Part shown: positions 50,201-61,100 of the stretch, in pieces
How positions within the stretch are numbered: position 1 is the first letter of the stretch
Layout: every line of letters starts with the position of its first letter
Source: Lineus longissimus
Taxonomy: Eukaryota; Nemertea; Pilidiophora; Heteronemertea; Lineidae
Assembly: GCF_910592395.1 (NCBI RefSeq)
Contig: NC_088319.1
Coordinates: 11,284,001-11,348,000, forward strand
Length of the DNA: 64,000 bases
Direction of reading: 5' to 3'
Notes under the pieces: generated by a model
What the model saw: only the letters and a program-made list of their open reading frames with translations
Told to the model about the DNA's origin: nothing
Databases searched by the model: none
Program-made: the position numbers and the translations under genes

Positions 50201-53200
50201 CCGTAGCTCCTTACATTGGGCACTGTATCAGCTTTTCCCAGGTGTGTGATGGACTATCCCAATGCCTGGATCATAGCGATGAGTTCAACTGCAACCACAC
50301 TTGCCCAGCCGGAGAGTTCCGGTGTCTAAATGGCAGTAACATTTACTCTGGTACGGTGTGCATTCGGAGAGAATTCCATTGCGACCGTGACATTGACTGC
50401 GTAGACGGAAGTGACGAAGAAAACTGTGTATACACATGCGCAAGTGATGAATTCAAATGTGCTACCAATCACATATCTTATGACCCGTATCACGGATTCT
50501 GCATACCGAAAACAAACAAATGTGATGGAACGCCAGACTGCTTAGACGCCAGCGATGAACAGAACTGCGCAGACTTTTGCCCGGTTGGTCAGTTTGCCTG
50601 CGTTGATGGCACAGACGTCAACAACGACAAATGCGTTCCAGGCTCCTATCAATGTGATCGGCATATCGATTGCAGTGATCAATCTGATGAGAAAAACTGC
50701 ACCTATGTCTGTGGCGCTGGCCAGTTCAAGTGTCGCATTGGTCATCTCATGAGGTACGTCCATAATAGGCAGGTTAAGCAACAGAAATTTGCAGTAAGAT
50801 TTTTAACAGGCTGTAGTTAACTGGAAAATGTTAGTGTAGTTTCAATGCACTCGTCCCTATAGTTAATATATTGGACATTTTTTGGACACACTCCTGGTGT
50901 GTTCCTTATAATCCGTTATTTTGAAGATTAGTATATATGACTCGTATTTTGTATGTTATGACCTTCAGGTACCCCTACAACGGCTACTGTATAGACATAA
51001 ATGAGCGCTGTGACGGACAGAAAGACTGCCAAGACGAAAGCGATGAAAAGGACTGTGACGTCAGCTGCGAGTCTTATGAGTTCAAGTGTGCGAACGGCAC
51101 AGATTTAAACAGTGGAGAAAGGTAACAATGGTACATGCAGACTAATTACTTTGGATAGGCAGTTAATTTCAAAAATGGTCCCAATTTTCCTTGCCTGTCT
51201 GAATCAATGCTCGTCTTATTCATTAGCGTAGTGGCTGTCTCCTTTTTCATTTACGCTCCGCATCCGCCTCTCATCAATGCGTCATACAAAATTAACTTCT
51301 CCTCCCCTCCTTTTCTATTCATGTTCCCTCTTGTTGATCAGTTGACACATTTGTGTTGACTTCCATAGGTACACTTACATAATGATATCTTCTTTCTTTT
51401 CCCAAGGTGTATTTTCTCATCCTTTCGCTGTGATCGCCAACAGGACTGCACCGATAATAGCGATGAACAAGGGTGCGCCTACGACTGTCAGACGTTCGAG
51501 TTCGCCTGTGCCACGGGGACAGTCACGGCATGGCCGTATCATGGCTACTGCATCAGTGCGCAAAGGCGCTGCGACGGAAAAAACGACTGCGTTGATCAAA
51601 GTGATGAAATGAACTGCGACGCCACAACATGTCCTCCAACACAATTTCGCTGCGAAAACGGGACGTCTGTATACGGAACAAATTGTATCAACCTCTCATA
51701 TAAGTGCGACAGGCAGCGCCACTGCCTTGATGGTAGTGATGAAGATAACTGTAATTTCACTTGTTCTGCTGGCCAGATCATGTGTGAAACGGGGCGTGTG
51801 AGTTCCTATCCCTTCACAGACTATTGCATCGCCTCCGGCGCCAAATGCGACGGACATAAAAATTGTATTGATGGTTCAGACGAGAAGTCCTGCGGAGTAA
51901 TTCAGTGCGCAATTGACGAATTCAAGTGCGTAAACGGGACAGATTATCGTGGTGATTTGTGTATTCCTACGCAATATCTATGCGATAGGGACAATGATTG
52001 TTCGGATTCCAGTGACGAGGGGGCATCTTGTAGCTACTCGTGCCCGAAGGAGGAATTCATGTGTGTTACTGATTCCGCCATCGCGACCGCAGCCAACTCA
52101 CGGCGCGGTTATTGCATCGCTGCCGCCAATAGATGCGACGGTACAAAGCAATGTTCAGATGGCAGCGACGAAGAGAACTGCCCCAGAGACAACTGCACGG
52201 CGTCAGAATTCAGATGCGTAAATGGTGCGGACTTTTACGGAGAACAATGTATCGCCGGGCACTATAGGTGCGACAGAGAATATACCTGTGATGACCAGAG
52301 CGATGAAGCCAATTGTACCTACTCGTGCGAAGCGGGTGAAGTCAAGTGCACCACCGGCATACTAGCAAGATACCCTTACAAAGGTAACGTATCATCTTAT
52401 TCGTTGCGTATGTCACCTTAAACAAGATGTATGCTAAACAATCACCTCCCAATTGGGCTTTTAAGTTGATAATCAAACGCTGAGATTGTGCTGCCTAGTG
52501 TTTTTCAAAAGGCAATGTGTCAGGTCGTCCGATCCTAACCAGAATACCACCCTGCCTCGGAGGGGCATGGGCCACTCTACCTTGCTCTAGAAATTTGTAA
52601 AGGGTTCCTATAGGGTGACCCTGCCTAAAATTGCTGGCCATCCGACCTTGTGTTACACACTGGAACAAACTGTTTAAATATCAAGGGTACCACCCTACCT
52701 CGGGAAAACCCTGTGGAAGTGGAGAATCCTGCACAGTGGCATGCGTTGATCACGCCCCATCAGTCTTGTGCCACAGCCTAAAAGCTCAACTATCAACCTA
52801 CTTCTGCAGCATATCTTAACTTTCGATCTTGTTTTCAGGTTTTTGCTACGATGCAATCGAGAGATGTGACTCATACAAAGACTGTCAAGACGGATCCGAC
52901 GAGGATGGATGTGACATTACATGCAACCACAGCGAACAGTTCCGGTGTACCAATGGTACTGACCAACTGACCGGCGAAAGGTGTATTTGGGATTTTATGA
53001 GGTAGGCCAATGTTCTTTGACGGAGCGGCACGCTTCCATATGATGACCAGTTCCTCAATCAAACGTAGGCCTACTTACACTGATTTATCAGCCATACAAT
53101 CATAAAAATAATACCCTTGGATCCTTTGTTTTCATACGACTCGTTACGTTCAGGTTAGTGGGAAAATCGGCACTTAGTATGGTAACAACCTTACTAATCA

Positions 53201-55105
53201 AATTTCTGATAACTCCATCACGCTTCCGTTGTCGTCGGTTTAACTTAGTGCCTCCGGCTGTCCCGTTGACGCCGAATTATGTCCTCGGTGGCTTCTTTTC
53301 TTATGGCCTCGTTAGTGCAAATAGAGATCTATTGGTGGATGTCGATCCAATCCAACAGACATCTACCTAACAAAGTGTCCAACTGTCATCACTAGGCTTA
53401 CCTTGTAGTTAGCAGTAGGACACATATCGTTTTGAAAATATTAACGAAATGCGCCAGATTTCCCTTCTTCCGTCATGTACACACGTGTCGTGGATTTTGA
53501 ATAATAGTAGCTTGATTTTCTTCTGATGTATGTGCTGGATATACATGTATCTATATATTTTACTTTTACATCCGTAATTATAGTCATAAATAGGCTATTT
53601 TTCAAAAATAAAAAAATGGCGTTTTTGATTCATTTGAGGGTAGGGGAGGTGAAATAATTACAGCAAAAAACAAGGTAGTTCTTTGCACTTAACTTGACCT
53701 AACCCCTCGTTTTCAGATGCGACAAATCTATCGACTGTACCGACGGTAGTGACGAGCTTGCCTGCACCTACCAATGTCCTACTGATTACACAGCTTGCAC
53801 CAATGGCTCCATTTCCATCTTCCCCTACCAGGGCTATTGCGTCCCAGACCACTACCTCTGCGACGGCGCCAATGACTGCGAGGACGCCAGTGACGAGGCG
53901 AACTGTGACCACGGTTGTCCTTCAAGCCAGTTCCGTTGTGCGAATGGCACGAATCGGCACGGTATGAACGATTTCACACCGGGGTTATGTTACGTCCCGA
54001 TCGTCTGATATACCGGCGTGGCCCTGCCCACTCCCACAGCGGATCGGAGCCTATTTCAATGGGCTTATATTCTGACCGTTGCCTCTCTGTGAAGAAAATA
54101 AGAGTGACAAAATTATCTGTGTTTCGATATTGAAAAGACATTTCAAGGACTTGACTATATCCGTAACATGGCTTCCAAGTAAAGTGGACGAGGCAGACAA
54201 AGCGAAATTCTACAAGTCCCTGGTTATGGTCTCTCTAGCCCTCTATTGTATAAACACAGCACAGATAAAAATGTTACACCAGGAATCAATCTATCTTTAG
54301 GGTAATTCGCTTCAAAGTTTCTAACTGTAAAATTCGTAATAAAGTTTCTTTTTCACGCAGCTTTTGGTGTATCCCACTGCGTCCACCAAGATTACGTATG
54401 CGACCGTGATCCTGATTGTACGGACGGGAGCGACGAGTTCGGATGCAGCTACACCTGTAATGATGGGGAGTTCGCCTGCCTTAGCGGGTCCATCGCGTCC
54501 TATCCATATTTTGGATTTTGCATCGATATGGCCAATGTAAGTGCTTTTATTGTTGTGAACTTGCCACTGCTTCATCTTGCATGCCGAGAACACGTCCCAA
54601 TGAAACTGGGCCCATCCTTTTACTGTGAAATGACGATTTTGTTGAATGAATTTAATGAAAATCTGCTGGCTTCTTTGGTTATTCCAATCAACCGTCGTAC
54701 AAACTCTCTCATGTAGAATTAATTCTCCCGGGTAAATTCCCTGTTATGATTCTATGATTCCAGAGATGTGACGGAAGACGCCATTGCCTTGACGGAAGTG
54801 ACGAACATGGCTGCGATTACACGTGCAGCCCCAGTGAATTCCAATGTGCCAACGGAAGTGACGTTTATAATGGCGATCCCTGCATATCCAACACCTACCA
54901 CTGTGACAGAGTCCAGGACTGTACGGATTCTAGTGACGAGGTTGGGTGCGTCTACCGGTGCCAGGATGCCTCAGAGTTTATGTGCAAGACAGGGGTTGGG
55001 AATTCGTGGCCGTACAACACCTACTGCGTGGCAGCGTCGGCGAGATGTGATAGTGTTCAGAACTGTGTGGACAATAGTGACGAACAGGGTTGTCCGCCTA
55101 CATAG
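41242..55105 (+). CDS. Gene B: type II membrane protein with SEA, FZ and 40 LDLa repeats
   Basis: Eighteen exons keep frame: 41242..41494, 41980..42111, 42525..42646, 43260..43327, 43999..44177, 44563..44828, 45081..45237, 45534..45650, 45767..47336, 47821..48375, 48806..48946, 49512..50753, 50969..51121, 51407..52383, 52839..53001, 53717..53961, 54361..54536, 54764..55105 (6,858 nt, 2,285 aa). The cytosolic N-terminus starts [12 protein letters not shown], with the FDNPVY signal of vertebrate LDLR. TM is 62-84. Then come a poly-Thr stretch, a SEA domain (about 129-251), a Pro/Thr linker, an FZ domain (about 303-430) and 40 LDLa modules to the TAG. It is paralogous to gene A in domain order, FZ exon size and phases, with SEA as the main addition. 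There is no catalytic, EGF or propeller domain. The ATG directly follows a good acceptor, so a 5' exon exists; it may be UTR or may add residues. I infer a high-capacity endocytic or scavenger receptor. Confidence 0.9.
42048..42099 (+). repeat. ACC/ACA repeat encoding poly-Thr
   Basis: An in-frame ACC/ACA microsatellite in gene B exon 2 encodes about 16 Thr with one Ser. It forms a likely O-glycosylated stalk close to the membrane, and its length probably varies. Confidence 0.85.
42525..44177 (+). other. Gene B SEA domain (three exons)
   Basis: Exons 42525..42646, 43260..43327 and 43999..44177 encode about 123 residues with the SEA pattern: an N-terminal strand (KVVSGNLKI), LELKFTNM, a short [12 protein letters not shown] segment, then [23 protein letters not shown] (codons at 44003-44017) corresponds to the G/SVVV autocleavage site of SEA domains such as MUC1. 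SEA domains occur in type II proteases and mucins, where cleavage leaves two non-covalently held chains. No equivalent was found in gene A. Confidence 0.75.
43618..43790 (+). mobile_element. tRNA-derived SINE in gene B intron
   Basis: An A box (TGGCGCAACGGTAACACC) and a strong B box (GGGTTCGATTCCCC) with tRNA spacing are followed by a non-tRNA body. The flanks do not pair as an acceptor stem, so this is a SINE head rather than a working tRNA gene. It sits between two SEA exons. Confidence 0.75.
44563..45650 (+). other. Gene B Pro/Thr linker and Frizzled-type CRD
   Basis: 44563..44828 encodes a Pro/Thr/Arg linker and then [14 protein letters not shown]...FPNYLAHYN, the first FZ block. 45081..45237 encodes [17 protein letters not shown] and PPCREYCL. 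45534..45650 encodes the last two Cys. The phases (0, 1, 1) and the 157-nt middle exon match gene A exactly, which is good evidence of tandem gene duplication. Confidence 0.8.
45767..47336 (+). other. Gene B LDLa exon, modules 1-12 (first part)
   Basis: A 1,570-nt exon holds eleven complete LDLa modules and the start of the twelfth. All keep the C...C...C..DC.D.SDE..C spacing. Modules from about the fourth onward alternate a C-D-R/K type with a C-D-G type that has a PYxGYC-like loop. The exon ends phase 2 after NGTIDR, inside a module. Confidence 0.85.
48560..48650. mobile_element. TAGGAAGTT-family MITE, degenerate partial copy
   Basis: GGGCGGGACAGGCGTTCAGG then CAGACGTTTCGGGGGATTTGCG resembles the inner and terminal part of the copy at 60679-60794. 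The other arm is not clear. It lies in a gene B intron. Confidence 0.4.
49512..50753 (+). other. Gene B LDLa exon, modules 17-26, clear two-module repeat
   Basis: The 1,242-nt exon shows the alternation most clearly. One type reads NG-x-x-x-x-NGD-x-C and then aromatic-x-C-D-R-D-x-D-C ([30 protein letters not shown]). The other reads x-P-Y-x-G-x-C and then x-x-C-D-G (LRCDGH, EECDGY, VCDGL, NKCDGT). The strict ABAB order implies that the array grew by duplication of a pair of modules of about 85-90 residues. Confidence 0.85.
51407..52383 (+). other. Gene B LDLa exon, modules 27-34
   Basis: A 977-nt exon continues the alternating array ([10 protein letters not shown] / RRCDGKNDC / [10 protein letters not shown] / AKCDGHKNC and so on). 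It starts phase 2 inside module 27 and ends phase 1 inside module 34. Its neighbours 50969..51121 and 52839..53001 each carry parts of two modules, so introns repeatedly cut between the second and third Cys. Confidence 0.83.
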
Positions 55106-56040
55106 GGGAGTACGCACTCAGGCAGAGAGAGATATTGACTGAAACTGTGAATCCGTGCGCTTTGTAATGCTTTCAGGGGATGAGAGGGACCTTCATACTG
55201 GGATCGAACATTTCATCTCTTTGGTTTCGTATAACTTTCCGATGACATACTCCTAATAGGCGAAGAGAGTACATTGTTCTCATTAGTAAAGTCTTTACAT
55301 ATGATTCCCGATGTCACATGTCACGTACGTGTCACATTGTATATTACTCCTAAGGCAGTTCATTCGCCATCCTAATACGTAAAATTCCTTCATGAGGGAC
55401 GAGTTCGGTTCACTGCGTCCAGAGTGTAGCGTCATTTCACTAACCACGAACATATTCGCGCATTGACAAAGACATGATCTGAAAACATGGCATGATGATG
55501 AACTGTGACATTGTGTATCTTAGGCCGGAGTTATATAGGGTTCACGCTGTCACTTGTCATGTTTCACGTGTCACGAGTTTACTGACTTAGGCTTGAAGAC
55601 TCGCCTGCACTTTGAAAATGACTTCTATGAAAGGTGACAGGTTACAAGTGACACCATGAACTTTATGAAAACCATGCCTTATGCCTCTTGTGTCCTGGAG
55701 TTTGAGTTTATTATTTACTATCTATAATTTCTGTCGCCTTCTGCTTTAAAATCAACATCACAAATATTTCCACTTGTCCTGTACACAGATTAACTGGCCC
55801 CGAGAAAATGAAGAAAAGGCGAGTTTAAACAAAGAATAATAGGAAGAAAGAAAATGATTACCGGTATTTAATGGTTATCACAACTATTGTGCTTCTTGTA
55901 CTGTACTTGTAGTTCCAAACGATCTGATATCGATATATGCCAAATTCGAATGATATGACATAACGTATGATACACTCTTTTGTACATTTTGTAAAGAAAT
56001 ATTTGGTATATTTTCAATAAAGATTATGCTGTTTATTTGT
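55106..56040 (+). other. Probable 3' UTR of gene B
   Basis: Non-coding sequence after the gene B stop up to AATAAA at 56016-56021, about 0.9 kb. Within it, words such as TGTCACRTGTCAC recur near 55310-55340 and 55545-55575. No other gene was seen. Confidence 0.5.
56016..56021 (+). promoter_or_regulatory. Candidate polyadenylation signal AATAAA (gene B)
   Basis: AATAAA followed by a T-rich stretch, in gene B orientation, with no competing gene before it. Confidence 0.5.
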
Positions 56041-56092
56041 AGACACTATTTGACTTTGAACTTCATTATACATGTGTCATATGAATGTAGGT

Positions 56093-56770
56093 AATAAAGG
56101 CACTGGAAAAAAAGGCACTGGAAAAAAAGGTACGGAAAAACTAGCTTGGATAGGCAGGGAATCCTTATAAAAAATGATACAAAGATCATCCGATTTGGTC
56201 GAGTAGTTTAATCAAATTAGATTCAGGGTTCCCTCACCAATAACCTATTTCTACAAGATACAATAGTTTATCACATGAGTGTCAAAAGGTAAGCGACGAC
56301 GCTAAGATCGACATGATGACATAAAATCACCCCCGGAGCTCACCCATGTGAACTAAAACGGGTTGGGGCAGGTTTGCAGGTTTTTACCTAAAGAAAAAAA
56401 CTAACAAAAAAACACATACACATTTAGAAATGCATGGGGGGCACCCCATATGAATTTTGGGCCGAGGTGAATTTTTCACCTAGAGATTTCCTTGTGCCTT
56501 TTTTTCCAGTGCCTTTTTTACCTAGTATAGTGATTTCCTGGTGCCTTTTTTCCAGTGCCTTTTTTTCCTAGTGCCTTTTTTCCTAGCGCCTTTTTTTCAA
56601 GTGCCTTTTTTTCCAGTGCCTTTTTTACCGGTATCCAGTAAAATAGGTACGGGTAAAATAGGTACGGGTAAAATAGGTACGGTAAAATAGGTACAGGTAA
56701 AATAGATACAAGTAAATTAGGTACGGGTAAAATAGGTACTAGGTAAAATAGATACGGGTAAAATAGGTAC
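56093..56770. repeat. Simple-unit repeat block (GGCACTGGAAAAAAA and GGTAAAATAGGTAC units)
   Basis: On the left, AAAGGCACTGGAAAAA units occur two to three times (56097-56145). On the right, the inverse CTTTTTTTCCAGTGCC recurs several times (56498-56630), then about nine units of GGGTAAAATAGGTAC (56635-56770). The inverse arrangement suggests an element bounded by satellite-like arms. Open minus-strand frames here are by-products of the repeats. Confidence 0.85.
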
Positions 56771-57123
56771 ATTTATTGTAGCCTGTCAGTGCTTAGGGGA
56801 TAGACACCGCCCTGGATATATGGGTTGTCTCACCAAACACCACGAATATGCAACAACAATGGTAATGGTATTCTGACACCTTTTCTGAAACATCCCGTCA
56901 TATCTATTATCACTACAACATGTTCAAGGACAAAGAGGGATGTTCTGTTGTACACTTAATATTGGGCGTATATGATTAAGCAAGTTTTGTTAACTTTACG
57001 AAAGGCGAAGTGAGCAGCTTTGCCAGCGCGAATCCATCGACACGACACTCGTAAATCGGCTTCCAGATAAGTAAACGAAGAATCAAGAAAGTCGCAATAA
57101 TGCAATCATCAAAGAGATATATT

Positions 57124-57330
57124 AGGCAGGTTTTGTATCCCCTCACGAACGACGAAGTACAAAGCACGAAGGTCTGTTTGGTTGTGTGAATTCCTTTACT
57201 CGTAAATTATCTTCTATTTTCAGCTAAACGAGATATCGTGCAAATTTAAAAAAACTTCGTCGATAAAGTACATTGACATACTTTGTAGCTGCTCGTTCGT
57301 AGTTTTTCGTGAGGGTTGCAAAACCTGCCT
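57124..57330. mobile_element. Foldback MITE (AGGCAGGTTTTG family)
   Basis: The left end AGGCAGGTTTTGTATCCCCT then CACGAACGACGAAGTA is mirrored by CGTTCGTAGTTTTTCGTGAG then GGTTGCAAAACCTGCCT. A single arm with the same sequence (GGTCTTGCGACCCTTACGAA) occurs near 9474-9505. Confidence 0.72.
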
Positions 57331-57439
57331 ATTTACAGACTTCTTACTTCGTCGTCTAATATCAAAACACCATGCTTTCAAAGAAGAGCAGGACAGAAAA
57401 CGATCAGTGTGAGGCTCTACCAATTTTGTGTGGTTTCGC

Positions 57440-57729
57440 TATCCCGTTCCGACCCGAGAACCACTTCACCGAGAATGGTAGGTTTCTTTCTATGAGGTCA
57501 TCCTGTTCTCGAAAGCGGATACCGTGCTTCAGGCCGTGGAACCAGGTGGTGAGTGGATAAACAGGCCGTGTTACGCCACTAAAAACAATCGGTCTCAACA
57601 GTGAAAACCGTGAAAAAACGCCAGCCACTGCTGGATCTTGGTCAGGATTGCGAAACTCATTACTATTTATCAGATAACGGGAAAGGGAATGAGTACCATT
57701 CTCAATCAATTGGTTCTCGGAACGGGATA
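57440..57729. repeat. Inverted repeat with TATCCCGTTCCGA arms
   Basis: Arms TATCCCGTTCCGACCCGAGA (57440 on) and its inverse ending GGTTCTCGGAACGGGATA (57712-57729) enclose about 220 bases. Similar arm words occur at 4350-4450. Probably a foldback element abutting the next one. Confidence 0.55.
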
Positions 57730-57744
57730 AAACCTCACTATTAT

Positions 57745-58127
57745 TGCAAGTATCAATTCGTGTCTTGTACCCCCCCCCCCCCCCCCCAAGGGTACGACAC
57801 CTTATCACCCTATAACGACATCTTAAGGCTCAAGCATCACCCTTTTTTCACCAATGCTACTTTTTCTTTCGTCAAGACATCACCATCAACAATATATCAG
57901 TTATCACCATCATATAAAGTAACCGGACTAATTTTACTGGGTAAGGCTGTATGTTCGACAAGACATCGACACATTAGCATCCTTATTCTTTCCAGCCTCG
58001 CCATATTTTCACTAAAGGAAAAATAAATACTACTCAAGCATCGGCAAAGATTAGTGGTGATAGCTTAACTACCCTTGAAGAGGGGGGGGGGGGGGGGGGG
58101 GGCACAAGAAACGAATTGATACTTGCA
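57745..58127. mobile_element. Inverted-repeat element whose arms contain poly-C and poly-G tracts
   Basis: The left arm TGCAAGTATCAATTCGTGTC runs into 18 C (57770-57787). The right arm has 21 G (58082-58102) running into CACAAGAAACGAATTGATAC then TTGCA. The homopolymers are therefore part of the terminal repeats of a single element of about 380 bp, with AAGGGTA just inside each tract. Confidence 0.78.
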
Positions 58128-58153
58128 TATGTGTACACTGTACTTCCGACTTT

Positions 58154-61100
58154 TTAATCTACAGGGTGATCAGCAAACTGATCACTGAGTTGTTCAGCCA
58201 GGTCGTACTTATTGGTCTTGCTCAATGTTTCGAAAATGTCCACCAGCACCTCGTCTTCCGTCTTCTCCGCATTCTTATCCCTCCATTTCTCCAGGCCCTG
58301 GTGAGGAAAATGCGAAAGAGCTTTTTAACATCTGTTGCCCAGATTTGAAACAGAAAACAAAGAAAATAACAATAGAACCTCTCTGAAAGGACACCCTTGA
58401 GACTGCCAAATATTATCCTTAATAGAGAGGTGTCCTGATAAGAGAGGTCAAATTCAATGGAAGTGACTAACTGGTCAAAAATATGTGTCCTTGATGAAGA
58501 GAAAGTGTCCTGTTAACAGTGGTGTCTACTTAGGAAGTATTTACGTAATTTGAAGTATTCGAATTCAATTACTTATTTCTATTTTTTAACGAACGGCGTA
58601 GGTCTTTAAGTTCTCACCTCCCTTATGATGGTCTGTAGGTTTCTTCCGTGTTCGTATTCAATAGCCTCAATTTCAGCCTTAGTGAGACGACCGTTCTCAG
58701 CCTCGGATGGCAAGGCCAGCAAGAACGACTGGAACCCGTCAAGACCGTGGTTGGCTGCCACCCAGATAAATATGTCCACCAAATCAACACCTGTCAAAAA
58801 AGACATCAAAAGACGCTAAATATGGCACTTGATGGTATTGAGTCGTCCCTTTCCTTTCCATATGTAGATAAAGACAGCCTTGGCGAGTAAGCTTTGTCAA
58901 ACTCAGTCAATCTCTCAATCAATCAATCACAAGACCCTGTGCATGTGGGGGATGGTGCGATTCCTGCATTGTTCACTTCAGTCTGCATTTTATCGGAGCA
59001 GTATTCATCTCCCTATACCTGCAGATCTACTGTTAGCAGCACTGTCCACCTGATGAGATATTCTATTTATAAACCAACTCGGTTGATCTCAGTGCACCAA
59101 GCAGTGCTTTAATTCATGATCGAGCAGCCTTGATCGAGCAGCGTCTATTTTCTTAGGAAGTGACTATTTGGCAAGCCCGGTGTAATGTTTTTGAGTGTTT
59201 CTGTTTTTGAGTGTTTCCCCTCATTGTTTGGGAACGCTCAAAAATAGATTGACAAGTTTTTCTGTGTATCCCCCCTATTGAAAAGTCGTGGTCTCTCTAG
59301 CTGCCTATTGTTTGGAAACACTGACACATGGGGAACAACCACAGATGTTACACCGGCTTACCAAACAGCGCCTTTTTTCTGCCCTAGATGGAGAGCCGAA
59401 CTCATGCATATTCAACCATCCAGGAGCTCATTATCATTCGTGGCAACACGGTCAGCAACACTGGAGTTACAGTGAAACGCCTTTAGAAATGCACGTAATG
59501 CATTTAACATGCTTATCAGTTAAATCACGTTTTATGACTTTTTCTGTAAATCCATACAGTCATGTACATGTACATGCTTCTTCATGGATTATTGACCAAA
59601 ACCGGAGTTTAGTAACAGAAATTGAATCGAGAGCGGGAAGTCGGCCATTGTTAAATATGCGCATATAAATTCGAATATACAGTCACTGCTCTCTGATTGG
59701 CCAACATGTTGTAACCTCTCCGGCTCGCCAAAGAGGGTAGTATTTTTGCCCTGTTTGGCAAGCCCGGCTTGCCGAACAGAGTTGATTTTTAGTGCTGTTT
59801 GGCAAGCGGCTCTCCAAGCAGGGCAAAAAAGATGCCTGTTCGGCGAGCCGCTTGCCAAATGGACCCGGCCATTTTCTTATGGAATCTTGGGAGACCAGGT
59901 AATCTATTTAAAACTATCCTTAAGCTTGGTGCTCATGAGGATGTATGGGGTGATGGCAAGAATAATACCGCTTCTAATTAACTGCTGCTTCAATGGAGAA
60001 TGGTTCAATTTCATTGCAAAAAGTATTGAAAACGTTTAATAAACTGTGTGCTATATTTTTGCTGCGACCACTCATTGGATAAAAACAACACCAACCTTCT
60101 CTCTTCTTACTTGGTGGAAATGGTGGCATCCTATCCATCTTTAAGAGGGAGGGCGACCTGGGCCCCTTGTCCAACCCAATCTTATCGATCCCAGACGGTG
60201 CGACGGTTGATGACCGCCGTCTACAAACATTTCCCGAGTTCGAAGATGCTTTAGTATATTTGACCACAACCTCGGGACTTCCTCCAGGATTCAGCGGTTC
60301 TGCAAGTGGGAAGAAATAGCGCTTACGATTTGCATGATGTCTCAAACCGCTTTAGGCTAGTTTTGCCGTTAGTGTGTATCTTCATGAAACAGTACAAACG
60401 TTATTACACCTTGGGGGAGGGAAAACGGCATCACCGCTGTCTATATTCGCATGCCCAAGACATGTGAATAGAAACCAAGGGCCATCTTTCCTTGTTGTTA
60501 CTGACTGAACCCCCTGTTTCATTTACAAGTTGCCAAACCTTGTGAAGAAATACTATGCACATTTAGTTTATTCGACAGGTGAATATCATAACTGCAAAGC
60601 TGTCTCGAGAAATAAACCGATAGAGATTCATGAAACCACGTCCTCAAAGATCTCCGCATCGCGCTCATTCAACTCATAAGGGACTATTCGCAAAGCCCCG
60701 AAACGTCTACGTGAACGCCTATCTCATTGTTCGCCGTTAGAGGATGAGATAGGCGTTTACGTCGACGTTTCGGGGATTGGCAAAAACTTCCTACTGTGGC
60801 ATTTTACACTCACCTTGTGACCCGTGCTCTCCCCCTTCTACATCTTTCCTGAAATGGTCAAAGCGTTTATTCGGTGGGATCATCCGTACTTTAAGAGGAG
60901 GCACAAGTGAATAAAGCAAACCGATCGGCTGATTTCATTGATGCCAAGGTAATCTGATATTCCTACATACTCTCTGATCTGATAAGCGCCGTCTTGACCG
61001 TGATTTTGGCCCAAAAAGTCCAAAAAGCGTCATTTTGCCGTTTTTTGAGAAATATACAAATACTAATTACACTGTGTATTGACAATGTGTATAACTGTAT

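Noticed and set aside
56518-56772. Protein with repeated YLFYPYLF and EKKALGKK segments
   Set aside because: It is a translation of the GGTAAAATAGGTAC and CAGTGCCTTTTTT simple repeats, not a gene.
23793-58126. CRISPR-like arrays
   Set aside because: The repeats are contiguous tandem units or palindromic MITEs without regular unique spacers, and the genome is eukaryotic.
59278-60039. Plus-strand coding region overlapping the death-receptor introns
   Set aside because: The open stretches follow inverted-repeat arms (GGCAAGCCCGG and relatives) and have no consistent splice phases.
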